Shown in pieces: positions 1 to 8,495 of a stretch of DNA of 58,074 bases. Position 1 is the stretch's first letter, and each line of letters opens with the position of its first letter. The stretch covers positions 1 through 58,074 of the forward strand of contig NZ_WOTF01000014.1 in NCBI RefSeq assembly GCF_011516935.1, written 5' to 3'. Made by a program: the position numbers and the translations under genes. The notes below the pieces were generated by a model that saw nothing but the letters and a program-made list of their open reading frames with translations, was not told where the DNA came from and made no database searches. Source of the stretch: Acetobacter farinalis. Its GTDB lineage: Bacteria; Pseudomonadota; Alphaproteobacteria; Acetobacterales; Acetobacteraceae.

Positions 1-42
1 CACGCCCATAATCTGGGCATCAGTAAAGCGATCACTCTTCAT
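1..42 (-). CDS. IS3-family transposase OrfA, N-terminal fragment at window edge
   Basis: Read on the minus strand, the first 42 bases give MKSDRFTDAQIMGV, the usual beginning of IS3-family OrfA proteins (the helix-turn-helix subunit that binds the element ends). An AGGAG ribosome binding site sits just upstream of the ATG. The rest of the element lies outside the window. The family call rests on a short but characteristic N-terminus. Confidence 0.7.
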   Translation of the reverse strand, partial: MKSDRFTDAQIMGV

Positions 43-116
43 CAAAATCTCCTCATCCTCACGCTGAGAAAATTCTCATTCAAAAGCCACTCTTTTTATG
101 GGGGGATTACCCTACA
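1..116. mobile_element. End of an IS3-type insertion sequence
   Basis: This contains the orfA start and its upstream region. Reading outward, the likely terminus is the TGTAGGGTAATCCCCCC sequence on the minus strand, ending about position 116; IS3 elements begin with TG. The base next to it opens a coding remnant (117-247), as expected if the element landed in a gene. The opposite end and target duplication cannot be seen, so the exact boundary is inferred. Confidence 0.5.
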
Positions 117-247
117 GGCGGGTCGGGATCACCCCGGTTTGTATTTTCCTCGACCTTTTGGCGCGTCCAGATGATCTGAAGGCGTTGTGTCAGTCCCTGG
201 TGGACCGGATCGCGGATACCGAAAAGAATGGCGAAACGCCGTTATAG
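117..247 (+). pseudogene. 3' remnant of an unidentified gene cut by the IS3 element
   Basis: An open frame runs from the IS boundary to a TAG at 245-247. It ends in a helical, charged tail with segments FLDLLARPDDLKALCQ and VDRIADTEKNGE. There is no start codon with a ribosome binding site, so this is best read as the C-terminal 40-odd residues of a gene broken by the insertion. I do not recognise the family. It belongs to the same element as the integrase downstream. Confidence 0.35.
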
Positions 248-593
248 GAACCGAATGGTTTGAAACGCAGGGAAACCGGAATCGAAACGCATGTGCTGCC
301 GGATAGATATGCGTCGTGCATGACATCGGTTTCGGTATCCGGGACGGAAGTGGGTGATGTCAAAAATTATGAAAAAACCGTCTTGCCGTTTCAGGAATGT
401 CTCATACCCTGAAAATATGACAGGGAAATTGGCGATTGATTCGATGCTCAGGCCCCGATCATCGTGTGAAGCCAGTTTCCTCTCGTGGAGGCTGAGGGAA
501 TGTCTATGACAAGAAGAGATAAATGGACTCTGGCAGCTACGTTCTGCCAGTGCACGTCTCTGGCCATACACTCACAACAGGAGCGTGTGTATC
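248..593. other. Intergenic stretch with one doubtful small ORF (500-607)
   Basis: No recognisable gene lies here. A 35-codon plus-strand frame at 500-607 begins with ATG behind a GAGGGA sequence and overlaps the start of the HTH gene at 594 by 14 bases. It could be a translationally coupled leader, but its Cys/Gln-rich sequence resembles nothing I know. The longer minus-strand frame across 242-571 has no ribosome binding site and looks fortuitous. Confidence 0.3.
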
Positions 594-935
594 ATGTCGT
601 CGGTTAAAAAAGCAGATATGGCAATGCAGTTTCGTGGTCTGCTACGTTATCCTGAGGCAGCAGCGTATATCGGTCTTGCAGAAGGAACATTGCGGAACCA
701 GCACGAGACCTTGGGAATCCGGTCGGTGAAAATCGGCCGCGCGTGGTGTTTTCCCGTAGCGGCTCTGGATGATTTTATCGAGCGTAAGCTCCTTGAGATC
801 GAGAGAAATCAGTTCCGGAAAAACCGGCGGGGTCGCGGGGAAAGTGCCGTCTTGAGTCCGGATTTCAGTTTCTGGCTGGTCATGACGGCATTGTTTTTAC
901 TGGCTCTTGTCAGGCTGTCATTTCTGACTGCCTGA
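594..935 (+). CDS. Small excisionase/AlpA-like HTH protein with C-terminal membrane segment
   Basis: This 113-residue protein has an N-terminal MerR/excisionase-type helix-turn-helix: about residues 15-60, with PEAAAYIGLAEGTLRN followed by the IGRAWCFPVAALDDFI wing. A basic linker (RKNRRGRG) follows, then a hydrophobic stretch, FWLVMTALFLLALVRLSFL, near the C-terminus that could cross the membrane. It lies 8 bases from, and convergent with, the integrase gene, which fits a recombination-directionality or regulatory role in the same element. The membrane tail is unusual for an excisionase. ATG 594 was chosen over the upstream GTG because it precedes the conserved part. The DNA-binding call is fairly firm; the role is inferred. 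Confidence 0.6.
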   Translation: MSSVKKADMAMQFRGLLRYPEAAAYIGLAEGTLRNQHETLGIRSVKIGRAWCFPVAALDDFIERKLLEIERNQFRKNRRGRGESAVLSPDFSFWLVMTALFLLALVRLSFLTA

Positions 936-943
936 CGGGAACA

Positions 944-2053
944 TTATGCTTTGTTTTCTGGATTGGTTTTTTCATAAGCCAGTGCTTTGGCTGCCAGGTC
1001 TTCCGTATGAGGCTGGTAGTACCTGTCAAGGGATTTGATATCCTTGTGGCCCGTCACACGACGGAGTTCGAGCGGGTTGGTGTAAATTCTTGCGAGGCGG
1101 CTTGTCGCCTCATGCCGAAGGTCATGGAAGGTGAGGTCCTTGAGGCCAGCTTTCTTCGTCATCCGCCCGAACCGGACTGAGAAAGCATCCTTGCTACCAA
1201 TGTCAAAGACGAGATCGCCCGGTCGGGATGATTTGCGTTGCGCCTGAAGGGACCGGAGCAGGCGGGCTGCCCTGGGTGTCAGCGGACGGATTTCCGGACC
1301 ACGTTCGACGGCGCGATGCATTGTCTTCGTTTTCCCAAGGGACAAGGCATGACGGTCGAAATCAATGTCGCGCCAACGCAGCCCAAGAGCTTCTTCCCGT
1401 CGTGTGCCCTGCTCGATGGCAAACTGCACGAATGCGACATCATCGGGCCAGGGGGATGTTGCCATGACTTCCAGCAGGCGATCGTATTCGTCACCGATGA
1501 GACGTCGGTTTCGTTTTTTGTCCGCGCCTGCCGGACGTCTGACTGACGTAGCTGCCGCCGGGTTTTTCGAGATGGGCAGGTCCCACTCCGCGATCGCATG
1601 CTGACAGATCGCAGCGAGCATGTTGAGCCGTTTGACAACTGTTGCAGCACTGTATTTCTCTGCCTGCCGGTCCCGGAAGCCGCGGACAGCTGTCGCGGTC
1701 AGATCGACCAGCGGAAGGTGTGCGATCTCGTCCTGAAGGATGGCAGGAATATGACCCTTGCGATCATTGTCCCGTGTCTGCATCTCCTCACGCACATAGC
1801 GGTCGACCAGTTCATGGACGGTTTGACGTTCCAGTGGCCGCGTATCCTCAAACTGTCCGAGTTCAAGCTTGGCGGACGTTGTATCGAGCCAGCGCCGGGC
1901 CAGTCTGGCCGTAGAGAAGATCTGGTGGATCCTGTTTCCGCCCGCGATACGCTTGCGGGCCCGGTACTGGCCCTTGCCGCGATATTCAACGCCCGCAGGG
2001 AGCGGACGGCCTGTGGCCGGGTCGATTTTTGTGGAAGTGTTTCGATCTTTCAT
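944..2053 (-). CDS. Tyrosine recombinase (phage-type integrase)
   Basis: This 369-residue integrase catalyses site-specific insertion and excision. An Arm-type N-terminal region (about 1-70) and a core-binding SAM-like domain (about 75-165) precede the catalytic domain. The active-site series is visible: Arg in GTRREEALGLRW (near 218), Lys in GKTKT, His-x-x-Arg in HDLRHEA (near 310-314), His in TGHKD (near 336) and the nucleophilic Tyr in LDRYYQP (near 345). The gene points away from the 3' end of tRNA-Glu 143 bases upstream, the classic position for an integrase beside its attachment site. ATG at 2053 is preferred over a start 12 codons further up because the conserved sequence begins there. 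It appears intact. Confidence 0.9.
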   Translation of the reverse strand: MKDRNTSTKIDPATGRPLPAGVEYRGKGQYRARKRIAGGNRIHQIFSTARLARRWLDTTSAKLELGQFEDTRPLERQTVHELVDRYVREEMQTRDNDRKGHIPAILQDEIAHLPLVDLTATAVRGFRDRQAEKYSAATVVKRLNMLAAICQHAIAEWDLPISKNPAAATSVRRPAGADKKRNRRLIGDEYDRLLEVMATSPWPDDVAFVQFAIEQGTRREEALGLRWRDIDFDRHALSLGKTKTMHRAVERGPEIRPLTPRAARLLRSLQAQRKSSRPGDLVFDIGSKDAFSVRFGRMTKKAGLKDLTFHDLRHEATSRLARIYTNPLELRRVTGHKDIKSLDRYYQPHTEDLAAKALAYEKTNPENKA

Positions 2054-2196
2054 GGTGAGCCTCGCTTGGGCCCAGCATAGCCTTTTCATGGGCCCATTGG
2101 GACCATGTGCTTATCGTCTTTTTTGGCAATGGGCCCAAGGTGGGCCCAAAAACAGTCAATCATTCCGCGACCAAAACTCTAAGTCATTGGAAAGAT

Positions 2197-2272
2197 TGGC
2201 GTCCCGTACGGGATTCGAACCCGTGTTGCCGCCGTGAGAGGGCAGTGTCCTAGGCCTCTAGACGAACGGGAC
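2197..2272 (-). tRNA. tRNA-Glu (CTC)
   Basis: This is a 76-base tRNA including an encoded CCA. The acceptor stem is GTCCCGT/ACGGGAC with discriminator G, the T-arm carries GGTTCGAATCC, and the seven-base anticodon loop CTCTCAC gives anticodon CTC. The overall sequence follows bacterial tRNA-Glu (TCGTCTAGAGGCC D-arm). Its 3' end faces the integrase gene, so this tRNA is the probable chromosomal attachment site of the element to the left. Confidence 0.95.
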
Positions 2273-2414
2273 GCTGAGGTGGATAGGCATCCTCCTACGG
2301 GAAAACCGGCGTCCGCACAAGCGGAGAAAAGCCGGACTGATCTGGTGTGGTTTGCAGGTAACAGGCCTGGATTTTAAGGGCGTGATCTGCAGAAACCTTT
2401 CAGGAATAAGATTG

Positions 2415-2435
2415 ATACGTTATATCATAACGTAT
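2415..2435. promoter_or_regulatory. Perfect palindrome resembling a Zur box
   Basis: Nine-base arms ATACGTTAT and ATAACGTAT flank the triplet ATC, with the core GTTAT-ATC-ATAAC. This matches the shape of Zur operators known in proteobacteria (GTTATA..TATAAC type). It lies 46 bases upstream of the TonB receptor start at 2482, where a repressor would cover the promoter. Assignment to Zur is by resemblance only; another Fur-family protein is possible. Confidence 0.5.
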
Positions 2436-2481
2436 ATGAGCCAAACTCGGATCGTCTCTTAACCTGAAGGGCCAATGTCTT

Positions 2482-4875
2482 ATGCTGGTGTCTCGTCTCT
2501 CTTTTCTGCTGGCATGTTCGACTGTCTGCACAACAGCCGGTTTCCTGTTCTGTCTGGAAAATGCGCAGGCTCACACTCAGCCTGTCGGAACATCACATTC
2601 CGTGCAGTCTGTTGGACGAACGGGCAAAGAGAGCAAAGCCGCGCATGCGGCGCGCGTGTCTTCCAGAACGCTCCGTCAGGGCGGGATTCGCACGGGACGT
2701 GATATCCATAAAGAACATGACGTAAGCAAGGGACCAAGTGAGGGAAAGGGAGCGGGGCACGAAACTGTCAGTATCCAGCCTTCATTGGCAGAAGAACCGG
2801 AACGCGTGACAGTGACGGCGCATCTCGATCGCGCCAGATCGGAGTTGCAGCCCTCCACCGGGGCGACAGTGTACAAGTTTGACCGCAAGGCACTGGAAAC
2901 CATACCCGGTGGGGACAATGTGCCACTTAATCAGGTGCTGTTACAGGCTCCGGGGGTTGCACAGGATAGCTATGGCCAGATCCATGTGCGTGGTGACCAT
3001 AATGAAGTGCAGTTCCGGCTTGATGGCGTGCAGCTTCCTGAAGGGTTGAATGTTTTCGGGCAGGCTCTGATGACGCGCTTTGCCGATAGCATGTCTCTTA
3101 CAACCGGTGCTCTCCCAAGTGAGTTCGGATTTTTGCAGGCTGCGGTGGTTGATATCACCACGAAGAACGGCACGACCAATGCAGGCGGAGTGGCCTCTGT
3201 TTACGGGGGTGCGCGGGATTACTTCTTCCCCTCGCTCCAGTATGGTGGGCACAAGGGAAAATGGGATTATTTTGCGACCGCGGATTTTGTGCATGATCGC
3301 GTAGGGATTGAAAACACAACCCGATCATTCAACGCGATGCATGATCTGAGCAACCAGTATCATTTTCTTGGCCACCTGCGGTATACGGCCGATGAAAATA
3401 CTCGTATCAGCCTGATTGCCGGGGTTTCCAACGCGGAATATCAGTTGCCGAATAACCCAGGCCAACAGAAGCAATTTTCTGAACCGTCCTATACCGGGAG
3501 CGATCTGGCGCAGAAGCTTGATGGCAGCGTGGATAGCGCCAGCCTGAACGAACGGCAGAAGCAGATTACGGATTTTGCCGTTCTGGCTCTCCAGAAGGAA
3601 ATCGGGACATTCAGCCTGCAAAGTTCGGTTTTCACACGCTACAGCAGCCTGCGGTATTCTCCCGATCCGTTGGGAGATCTGGTTTATAACGGGATTGCGC
3701 AGCGTGCGGCACGGTCCATTTTTTCCACGGGTACGCAGCATGATGTGACATGGCATGCGGCAAAGGATCACACCGTTCGCTTTGGCTTTCAGCTTTTTGT
3801 GGAACGCACGGTTTCCAAGACAGATTCCACCGTTTTCGGTGTGAATGGCGTGGATGATGAAGGCAATCCGACCTTCGATTCAGCGCCTATGAAAGTCTAT
3901 GATGGCAGCGGTAAGACCGGCACGATTTATGGTTTGTATGCACAGGACGAGTGGACGCCTCTGCGCAACCTGACTGTTAACTATGGTCTGCGTTTTGATG
4001 GAGTAAGTGAATATACCAGCCAGAAGCAGGTCAGCCCGCGTTTGAATCTTGTCTGGAAGCCTTGGAAAGGTGCAGCACTTCATGCTGGCTATTCCCGCTA
4101 TTTTACACCCCCGCCGTTTGAAGTTGTGAGCAGTTCAGCACTTTACAAATTTGCAAACACCAGTGCCGCAGCAGCCGTGATGCAGAATTCAACAGTCAGG
4201 GCGGAACGGGACCATTATTTTGATGCGGGTATTCAGCAGCAGATTCTTCCCGGCTGGCGTGTGTCTTTTGATGCGTATTACAAGCTTGCCAATAACCTGA
4301 TTGATGAAGGCCAGTTTGGTGCCCCCATTGTTCTGAGTGGGTTTAACTACCGGAAAGGGCAGGTGAACGGGTATGAAGTCAGTACGTCTTACGATAGGGG
4401 TCCGTTGTCCCTGTATGGTAATTTTTCGTGGTCTCGCGCGATTGGCAAGGATATTACCAGTGCCCAGTTCAACTTCGGGCAGGATGACCTGAATTATATC
4501 AGTCATCGGTGGATTCACCTTGATCATGACCAGCGCTGGACGGCATCAGCCGGGGCGGCCTACAGCTTTTTCCACAGAAGCTGGCATCCGCTGAGGGTTT
4601 CCGCCACCATGGTCTACGGGAGTGGCCTGAGAGCGGATAGTGATATTCCGAACGGTGCTGTTGTGCCGCAATATGCGACGTTCAACCTTGCCGCGGTGCA
4701 GACGTTCAAAAACCTGTTTGGCCACTCTTTCCTTGGAAATACGCAGCTCAGGCTGGATGTGACAAACCTGTTTGACCGGGCGTACCTGCTGCGTGATGGA
4801 AGTGGTATTGGTGTGGGTGCGCCTCAGTATGGTTTGCGGCGGACTATTCTGACCGGCCTTTCCCAGAGTTTCTGA
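2482..4875 (+). CDS. TonB-dependent outer-membrane receptor, possibly for zinc
   Basis: This 797-residue receptor imports a substrate across the outer membrane using TonB energy. A signal peptide (about 1-30, cleavage after AQA) is followed by an unusual polar stretch of some 80 residues with about seven histidines. A TonB-box-like VTVTA lies near residue 112, then the plug domain (QAPGVAQDSYGQIHVRG, FRLDGVQLPEG) and a beta-barrel ending in aromatic F. The Zur-like palindrome upstream and the His-rich leader of the mature protein suggest zinc uptake of the ZnuD kind. That substrate is inferred; the receptor class is clear. No partner transporter gene lies next to it. Confidence 0.85.
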   Translation: MLVSRLSFLLACSTVCTTAGFLFCLENAQAHTQPVGTSHSVQSVGRTGKESKAAHAARVSSRTLRQGGIRTGRDIHKEHDVSKGPSEGKGAGHETVSIQPSLAEEPERVTVTAHLDRARSELQPSTGATVYKFDRKALETIPGGDNVPLNQVLLQAPGVAQDSYGQIHVRGDHNEVQFRLDGVQLPEGLNVFGQALMTRFADSMSLTTGALPSEFGFLQAAVVDITTKNGTTNAGGVASVYGGARDYFFPSLQYGGHKGKWDYFATADFVHDRVGIENTTRSFNAMHDLSNQYHFLGHLRYTADENTRISLIAGVSNAEYQLPNNPGQQKQFSEPSYTGSDLAQKLDGSVDSASLNERQKQITDFAVLALQKEIGTFSLQSSVFTRYSSLRYSPDPLGDLVYNGIAQRAARSIFSTGTQHDVTWHAAKDHTVRFGFQLFVERTVSKTDSTVFGVNGVDDEGNPTFDSAPMKVYDGSGKTGTIYGLYAQDEWTPLRNLTVNYGLRFDGVSEYTSQKQVSPRLNLVWKPWKGAALHAGYSRYFTPPPFEVVSSSALYKFANTSAAAAVMQNSTVRAERDHYFDAGIQQQILPGWRVSFDAYYKLANNLIDEGQFGAPIVLSGFNYRKGQVNGYEVSTSYDRGPLSLYGNFSWSRAIGKDITSAQFNFGQDDLNYISHRWIHLDHDQRWTASAGAAYSFFHRSWHPLRVSATMVYGSGLRADSDIPNGAVVPQYATFNLAAVQTFKNLFGHSFLGNTQLRLDVTNLFDRAYLLRDGSGIGVGAPQYGLRRTILTGLSQSF

Positions 4876-4954
4876 AAAAAAACGTGTCAGAAAATATCTC
4901 ACAAAAATACGTGGAATTCTGATAGCCTTCCAGTCTGTGTCTGAAATATTTCTT

Positions 4955-4983
4955 CGCTCCTGTAACAGGGGCGAGGATTTTAA
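4955..4983 (+). terminator. Likely intrinsic terminator of the receptor gene
   Basis: Nine-base arms CGCTCCTGT and ACAGGGGCG (one G-T pair) flank a single A, giving a tight hairpin followed by AGGATTTTAAAG. It lies 80 bases beyond the receptor stop codon. The T tract is short, so strength is uncertain. Confidence 0.45.
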
Positions 4984-5189
4984 AGAATATCCATAAAAAA
5001 CCTCTGTTGCCCGTCATGAACGAGTGATAGAGGGTGTTTGTTCGGCCATGATGAAATTTACGCGCGGGATTGTGCAAACGTCTGCTGTATTATGCGGCGT
5101 GGCAGCGCGTTAATTGTAAATAGGCTCATGACCGGGTAAAAGCCACGTGCGTCATGCAGGTACGTGCTGGATGTTTTGGAGAGCGCGGA

Positions 5190-5627
5190 ATGGTAAAATC
5201 AAGGCGGAACGTGCCGGGTGTGTCTGGCCAGCCTGAAAACCATGAAAACAGGTCTGAAGAGCGGGAAATTGCCTCGCCAGGGTCAGACCTTGGGCAGAGG
5301 ATGAAAATTCTGCGGAAAGCAGCCGGGCTGACACAGCAGCAGGTGGCGGACGCACTTGGAGTTTCGAGGCCTGCCATCGCGTTCTGGGAGACAGGGCGCG
5401 AAGGGAGTGCCAGAAAACATATTCCTAAACTTGCGGCCCTGTTTGGTGTGGAGCCGGAAATTTTTCTGACAGGATATGTGCAGGAAGATATCGCGCTCAC
5501 CGTAACACCTGACGAATATGACATTGTTCGGCTGTACCGCATGCTTGATCCTTCCCGTAAGGTTTCTGCGCAGAAATGGATCGAAAGGCAGGTCAGGATG
5601 TGGCGTAAAAGCGAGGGGAAAGCCTGA
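5190..5627 (+). CDS. XRE-family transcriptional regulator
   Basis: This 145-residue protein has a Cro/CI-type helix-turn-helix at about residues 35-95 (LGQRMKILRKAAGLTQQQVA, then LGVSRPAIAFWETGRE and IPKLAALFGVEPEIFLTG). The C-terminal part (TPDEYDIVRLYRMLDPSRKVSAQKWIERQ) resembles tails of repressor-like XRE proteins. ATG 5190 was chosen because GGAGAG precedes it by a normal distance; a start at 5154 would lack this. The gene stands alone between the receptor and yceI, so its targets are unknown. Confidence 0.8.
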   Translation: MVKSRRNVPGVSGQPENHENRSEEREIASPGSDLGQRMKILRKAAGLTQQQVADALGVSRPAIAFWETGREGSARKHIPKLAALFGVEPEIFLTGYVQEDIALTVTPDEYDIVRLYRMLDPSRKVSAQKWIERQVRMWRKSEGKA

Positions 5628-5712
5628 GGCGCTTTATTCTTGTAAAGCTGAGGGGTGAGGGAACCTTGGCCTGTTGCGGGACTTAAAGCCACAGGAACAC
5701 AGGGGACGCACG

Positions 5713-6366
5713 ATGAGATGTGCCGGCGTTTCTCTGCTGGCTGTGGCAGGGGCTATTCTGGGTATAAGGTTCGTGGCTCCGGCGCGAGCCGAAGAGGTGC
5801 CGCCGCTGGTGGCAGAGAGAACCGTTGTAAAAGACGGCGCGTACCATGTAGATTCCATGCGGACGCAGGTTACGTTTTCGGTTTTCTGCCTGGGGGTAAG
5901 CCAGTATCGCGGGATGTTTTCCGGGGTGTCCGGCGCACTCCAGCTTGATTCCACACATCCTGAGCGCTCCCGTGTTGCGTTGCGCCTGCCTGTGCAGTCC
6001 CTCATCACAACATCGCATTCAGTCATGCAGACATTGTGGGGGGAAGACTGGCTGGATGCCCGGAAATACCCCACGGCTGAGTTCGTCTCGACCAGCGTTA
6101 TCCCTGAAGGCTTATCGCAGGCCAGAGTTATGGGCCGCCTGACGCTGCATGGTGTGACCCGCCCGATTGTTTTGCAGGTTCATTTTGTCGGGGCGGGGGA
6201 AAGCCCGCTGGATCATGCGTATAGCGTGGGGTTTGAAGCGCAGGGGACCATTCAGCGCAGCGCCTTTGGCATCAGGCACTTTACGACCGCTGTGGGGGAC
6301 GACGTAAAGCTGGCTCTGACAGGTGTGTTTGTGGAAGATACCCCGGAGATAGCCGCAACGCCCTAG
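5713..6366 (+). CDS. YceI-family periplasmic lipid-binding protein
   Basis: This 217-residue protein has a signal peptide (about 1-26, ending ARA). Its mature part has the YceI lipocalin-like pattern: YHVDSMRTQVTFSVFCLG near the start of the barrel, LWGEDWLDARKYPTAEFVST and VMGRLTLHGVTRPIVLQVHF in the middle, and AFGIRHFTTAVGDDVKLALTG at the end. The family binds isoprenoid or other amphiphilic molecules in the periplasm. ATG 5713 follows AGGGGA. Its neighbours do not suggest a more precise role. Confidence 0.88.
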   Translation: MRCAGVSLLAVAGAILGIRFVAPARAEEVPPLVAERTVVKDGAYHVDSMRTQVTFSVFCLGVSQYRGMFSGVSGALQLDSTHPERSRVALRLPVQSLITTSHSVMQTLWGEDWLDARKYPTAEFVSTSVIPEGLSQARVMGRLTLHGVTRPIVLQVHFVGAGESPLDHAYSVGFEAQGTIQRSAFGIRHFTTAVGDDVKLALTGVFVEDTPEIAATP

Positions 6367-6409
6367 TCTGGTCTGGGGCAGGCGCTCGGCAGCCCACCCC
6401 GGACAAGGC

Positions 6410-7585
6410 TCAGAGTGTCTGCAAAGCCAGCGCGGCGGCCGTTGCGGCATCTTTCCGCAGTGCTATCACATTTCCCGTGCCATCCGGGTGAACGCGGTTG
6501 GTCAGGATCAGCACACAGATTTCCCTGTCTGGCACCAGCCAGAGCGATGTTCCCGTAAAGCCCGTATGCCCGAAAGACGTTGCAGGAAAATGCTCCCCGC
6601 GTGGCGTGGAGTAATGCGTGGCAATATCCCACCCCAGCCCTCGCAGGTCGATCTTTCCGGCGGGCTGTTGAGGGGTGGACATCAGCTTCAGTGTTTCCGG
6701 CTGTAACGGAAAGGCGGAAGGCCGCCCGGCCCTGCGGGCCAGCAAGGCCTGTGCGTAGGTCAGCATGTCATCAGCGCAGGAAAACAGCCCGGCGTGCCCC
6801 GCAACGCCGCCCATGCGGCGGGCTGTGGGGTCATGCACCACTCCCTGAAGCATCTGGTTCTGTTCATCATACTGGGTGGGGGCGATACTGTCGCGCAAGA
6901 CGCTGTCTGGCTGGAAGAATGTGCGTGAAAGGCCCAGCGGCTGGAGAATGCTGCGTGTGGCATAGACATCCAGCGGAAGCCCGGACAGTTTCTCAACAAT
7001 CAGCCCGAGCGTGATGAAGTTGATGTCACTGTAAACAAAGCGTTCACCGGGTGGATGGACAGGCCGCGCGTCCATGACCCTCTGGATGGCGGCATCCTTG
7101 CCATGCCACGGGGTGGAAAGATCAAGATCAGGCGCAAGTCCGGAATAATGTGTGAGGAGAAGCCGGATGGTAATGGCCTGTTTGCCATTGGCTGCGAAGG
7201 CGGGAAGATAGGTGCAGGCAGGTTCATCCAGCTTCAGCAGGCCACGCTCATAAAGCTGCATGATGGCCGGTGCTGTAATCAGCACCTTGGTGAGAGACGC
7301 CATATCGAACAGCGTGCCCCATGTCATGGGAGCCTTGTGGGGAACCAGCGCCCGGTTCCCGAACACGCCTTTCCAGACTGTCTGCCCGGCCATCCCGAGG
7401 GCCGCGACCGCACCCGGGGTTTTGCCCTCTGCAAGGGCGTTCTGAAAAATCTGTTCAAGGGCCGCAAAGCGGTTGGCCGGGGCATTCTGCGCTCGTGCCG
7501 GGGTGAGCCCCAGCAGGTTCAGGCCCGTGACGAGCGTTCCGGTTGCGAGAGCCGTGCGGCGGGAGAGGGGCGGGGAAGGTGGCAT
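6410..7585 (-). CDS. Exported serine hydrolase of the class C beta-lactamase / esterase family
   Basis: This 391-residue protein begins with a twin-arginine-like signal (SRRTALATG, cleavage near ARA). The catalytic SxxK motif is MASLTKV, followed by a YSD box in place of the usual YxN and an HTG triad (GHTGFTG). These motifs define the serine beta-lactamase-like fold shared by class C enzymes, DD-peptidases and EstB-type esterases. Length and context do not separate these; the absence of ampR and the altered YxN favour an esterase or peptidase. It converges on yceI and is followed upstream by alkB in the same direction. Confidence 0.8.
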   Translation of the reverse strand: MPPSPPLSRRTALATGTLVTGLNLLGLTPARAQNAPANRFAALEQIFQNALAEGKTPGAVAALGMAGQTVWKGVFGNRALVPHKAPMTWGTLFDMASLTKVLITAPAIMQLYERGLLKLDEPACTYLPAFAANGKQAITIRLLLTHYSGLAPDLDLSTPWHGKDAAIQRVMDARPVHPPGERFVYSDINFITLGLIVEKLSGLPLDVYATRSILQPLGLSRTFFQPDSVLRDSIAPTQYDEQNQMLQGVVHDPTARRMGGVAGHAGLFSCADDMLTYAQALLARRAGRPSAFPLQPETLKLMSTPQQPAGKIDLRGLGWDIATHYSTPRGEHFPATSFGHTGFTGTSLWLVPDREICVLILTNRVHPDGTGNVIALRKDAATAAALALQTL

Positions 7586-7654
7586 TGGGGAGGGTCCGAG
7601 GCAGGAGAAACAGGGATCAGGCAGGAATGGGCGGAATGCGCTTCCTAGGGGGTA

Positions 7655-8332
7655 TCAGTCCTTCGCGACGTAACGGAATGTCAGATTAAGGCGCACGGGG
7701 CCAGTCAGCGGATGCAGGCCGGGCCTGAGCGGCTTGACACCATGATAATGCAGCCGGGCCTTTCCGCCCCATACCAGAATGTCTCCATGTTCCAGCAGAA
7801 CAGGGCGGGGCTGGTCGCTGCGTTGAAGGCCGCCCCACAGGAAGAAGATGGGCAGGCCAAGCGAGACAGAGACAATGGGGTGCGTGGTATCGCCTTCATC
7901 CTTATCCTGATGGAGCGCCATGCGTGTGCCAGCCTCATACCGGTTGATCAGGCAACTATTGGGGGTAAAGCCCTCAAACCCCGCGGTTGCGGCGCTGCGG
8001 CAGGTCAGATGGTGCAGCAGGGGCGGCATGGCGGGCCACGGCGCGTGCGTGGCGGGGTCCGTGGATGTATAGCGGTAGCCTGCCTGATCGGACATCCACC
8101 CCCACGCGCCGCAGCTTGTCATGGTAACGGACATGCGTCGGCCGCCGGGGGTGATCATATGGCGGAAGGGGGCCGCGCGCAGAAGTGGGGTAAGCGTGTG
8201 CAGGAGCGCCTCGGCCTGATCAGACGCGAAGCCGCGCAGCAGGGTGGCGCCGGGGCTGAGGGCAACCTGCCGGGGGCGGGTGTCGTCCAGACCAAGGGGC
8301 ATCTGTGCGGAACGGGGAGCGCTGTCTGGCAT
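7655..8332 (-). CDS. alkB: AlkB-type alkylated DNA repair dioxygenase
   Basis: This 225-residue Fe(II)/2-oxoglutarate dioxygenase removes methyl groups from N1-methyladenine and N3-methylcytosine. The iron ligands are His and Asp of LHQDKDE and the later His of RLHYHGVKP. The 2-oxoglutarate-binding RxNxTxR is RLNLTFR near the C-terminus. The nucleotide-lid region contains MSVTMTSCGAWGWMSDQAGYRY. Length matches Escherichia coli AlkB. No ada gene lies beside it. Confidence 0.93.
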   Translation of the reverse strand: MPDSAPRSAQMPLGLDDTRPRQVALSPGATLLRGFASDQAEALLHTLTPLLRAAPFRHMITPGGRRMSVTMTSCGAWGWMSDQAGYRYTSTDPATHAPWPAMPPLLHHLTCRSAATAGFEGFTPNSCLINRYEAGTRMALHQDKDEGDTTHPIVSVSLGLPIFFLWGGLQRSDQPRPVLLEHGDILVWGGKARLHYHGVKPLRPGLHPLTGPVRLNLTFRYVAKD

Positions 8333-8495
8333 CCATGAAACTCTTCTTTCAGGAATAAGACGTAAAAAGTGCCGAACCAGAGCCTTTCGGGCAATGAAAA
8401 TGATTTACCGCACGGGGCACCCTCTGGCAGAGGAGGCATTCCCCTTTGCCTGCGAGCGCGGTGCGGGCATGCGGCGGAATGGAGAATACAGGACC

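Noticed and set aside
500..607. 35-codon ORF upstream of the HTH gene
   Set aside because: The ribosome binding site is acceptable, but sequence is unlike any protein and too short to judge; mentioned only as a possible leader.
6410..7585. Naming the serine hydrolase as an AmpC resistance enzyme
   Set aside because: The YxN box is altered to YSD and no ampR is present; the fold is shared with esterases and peptidases.
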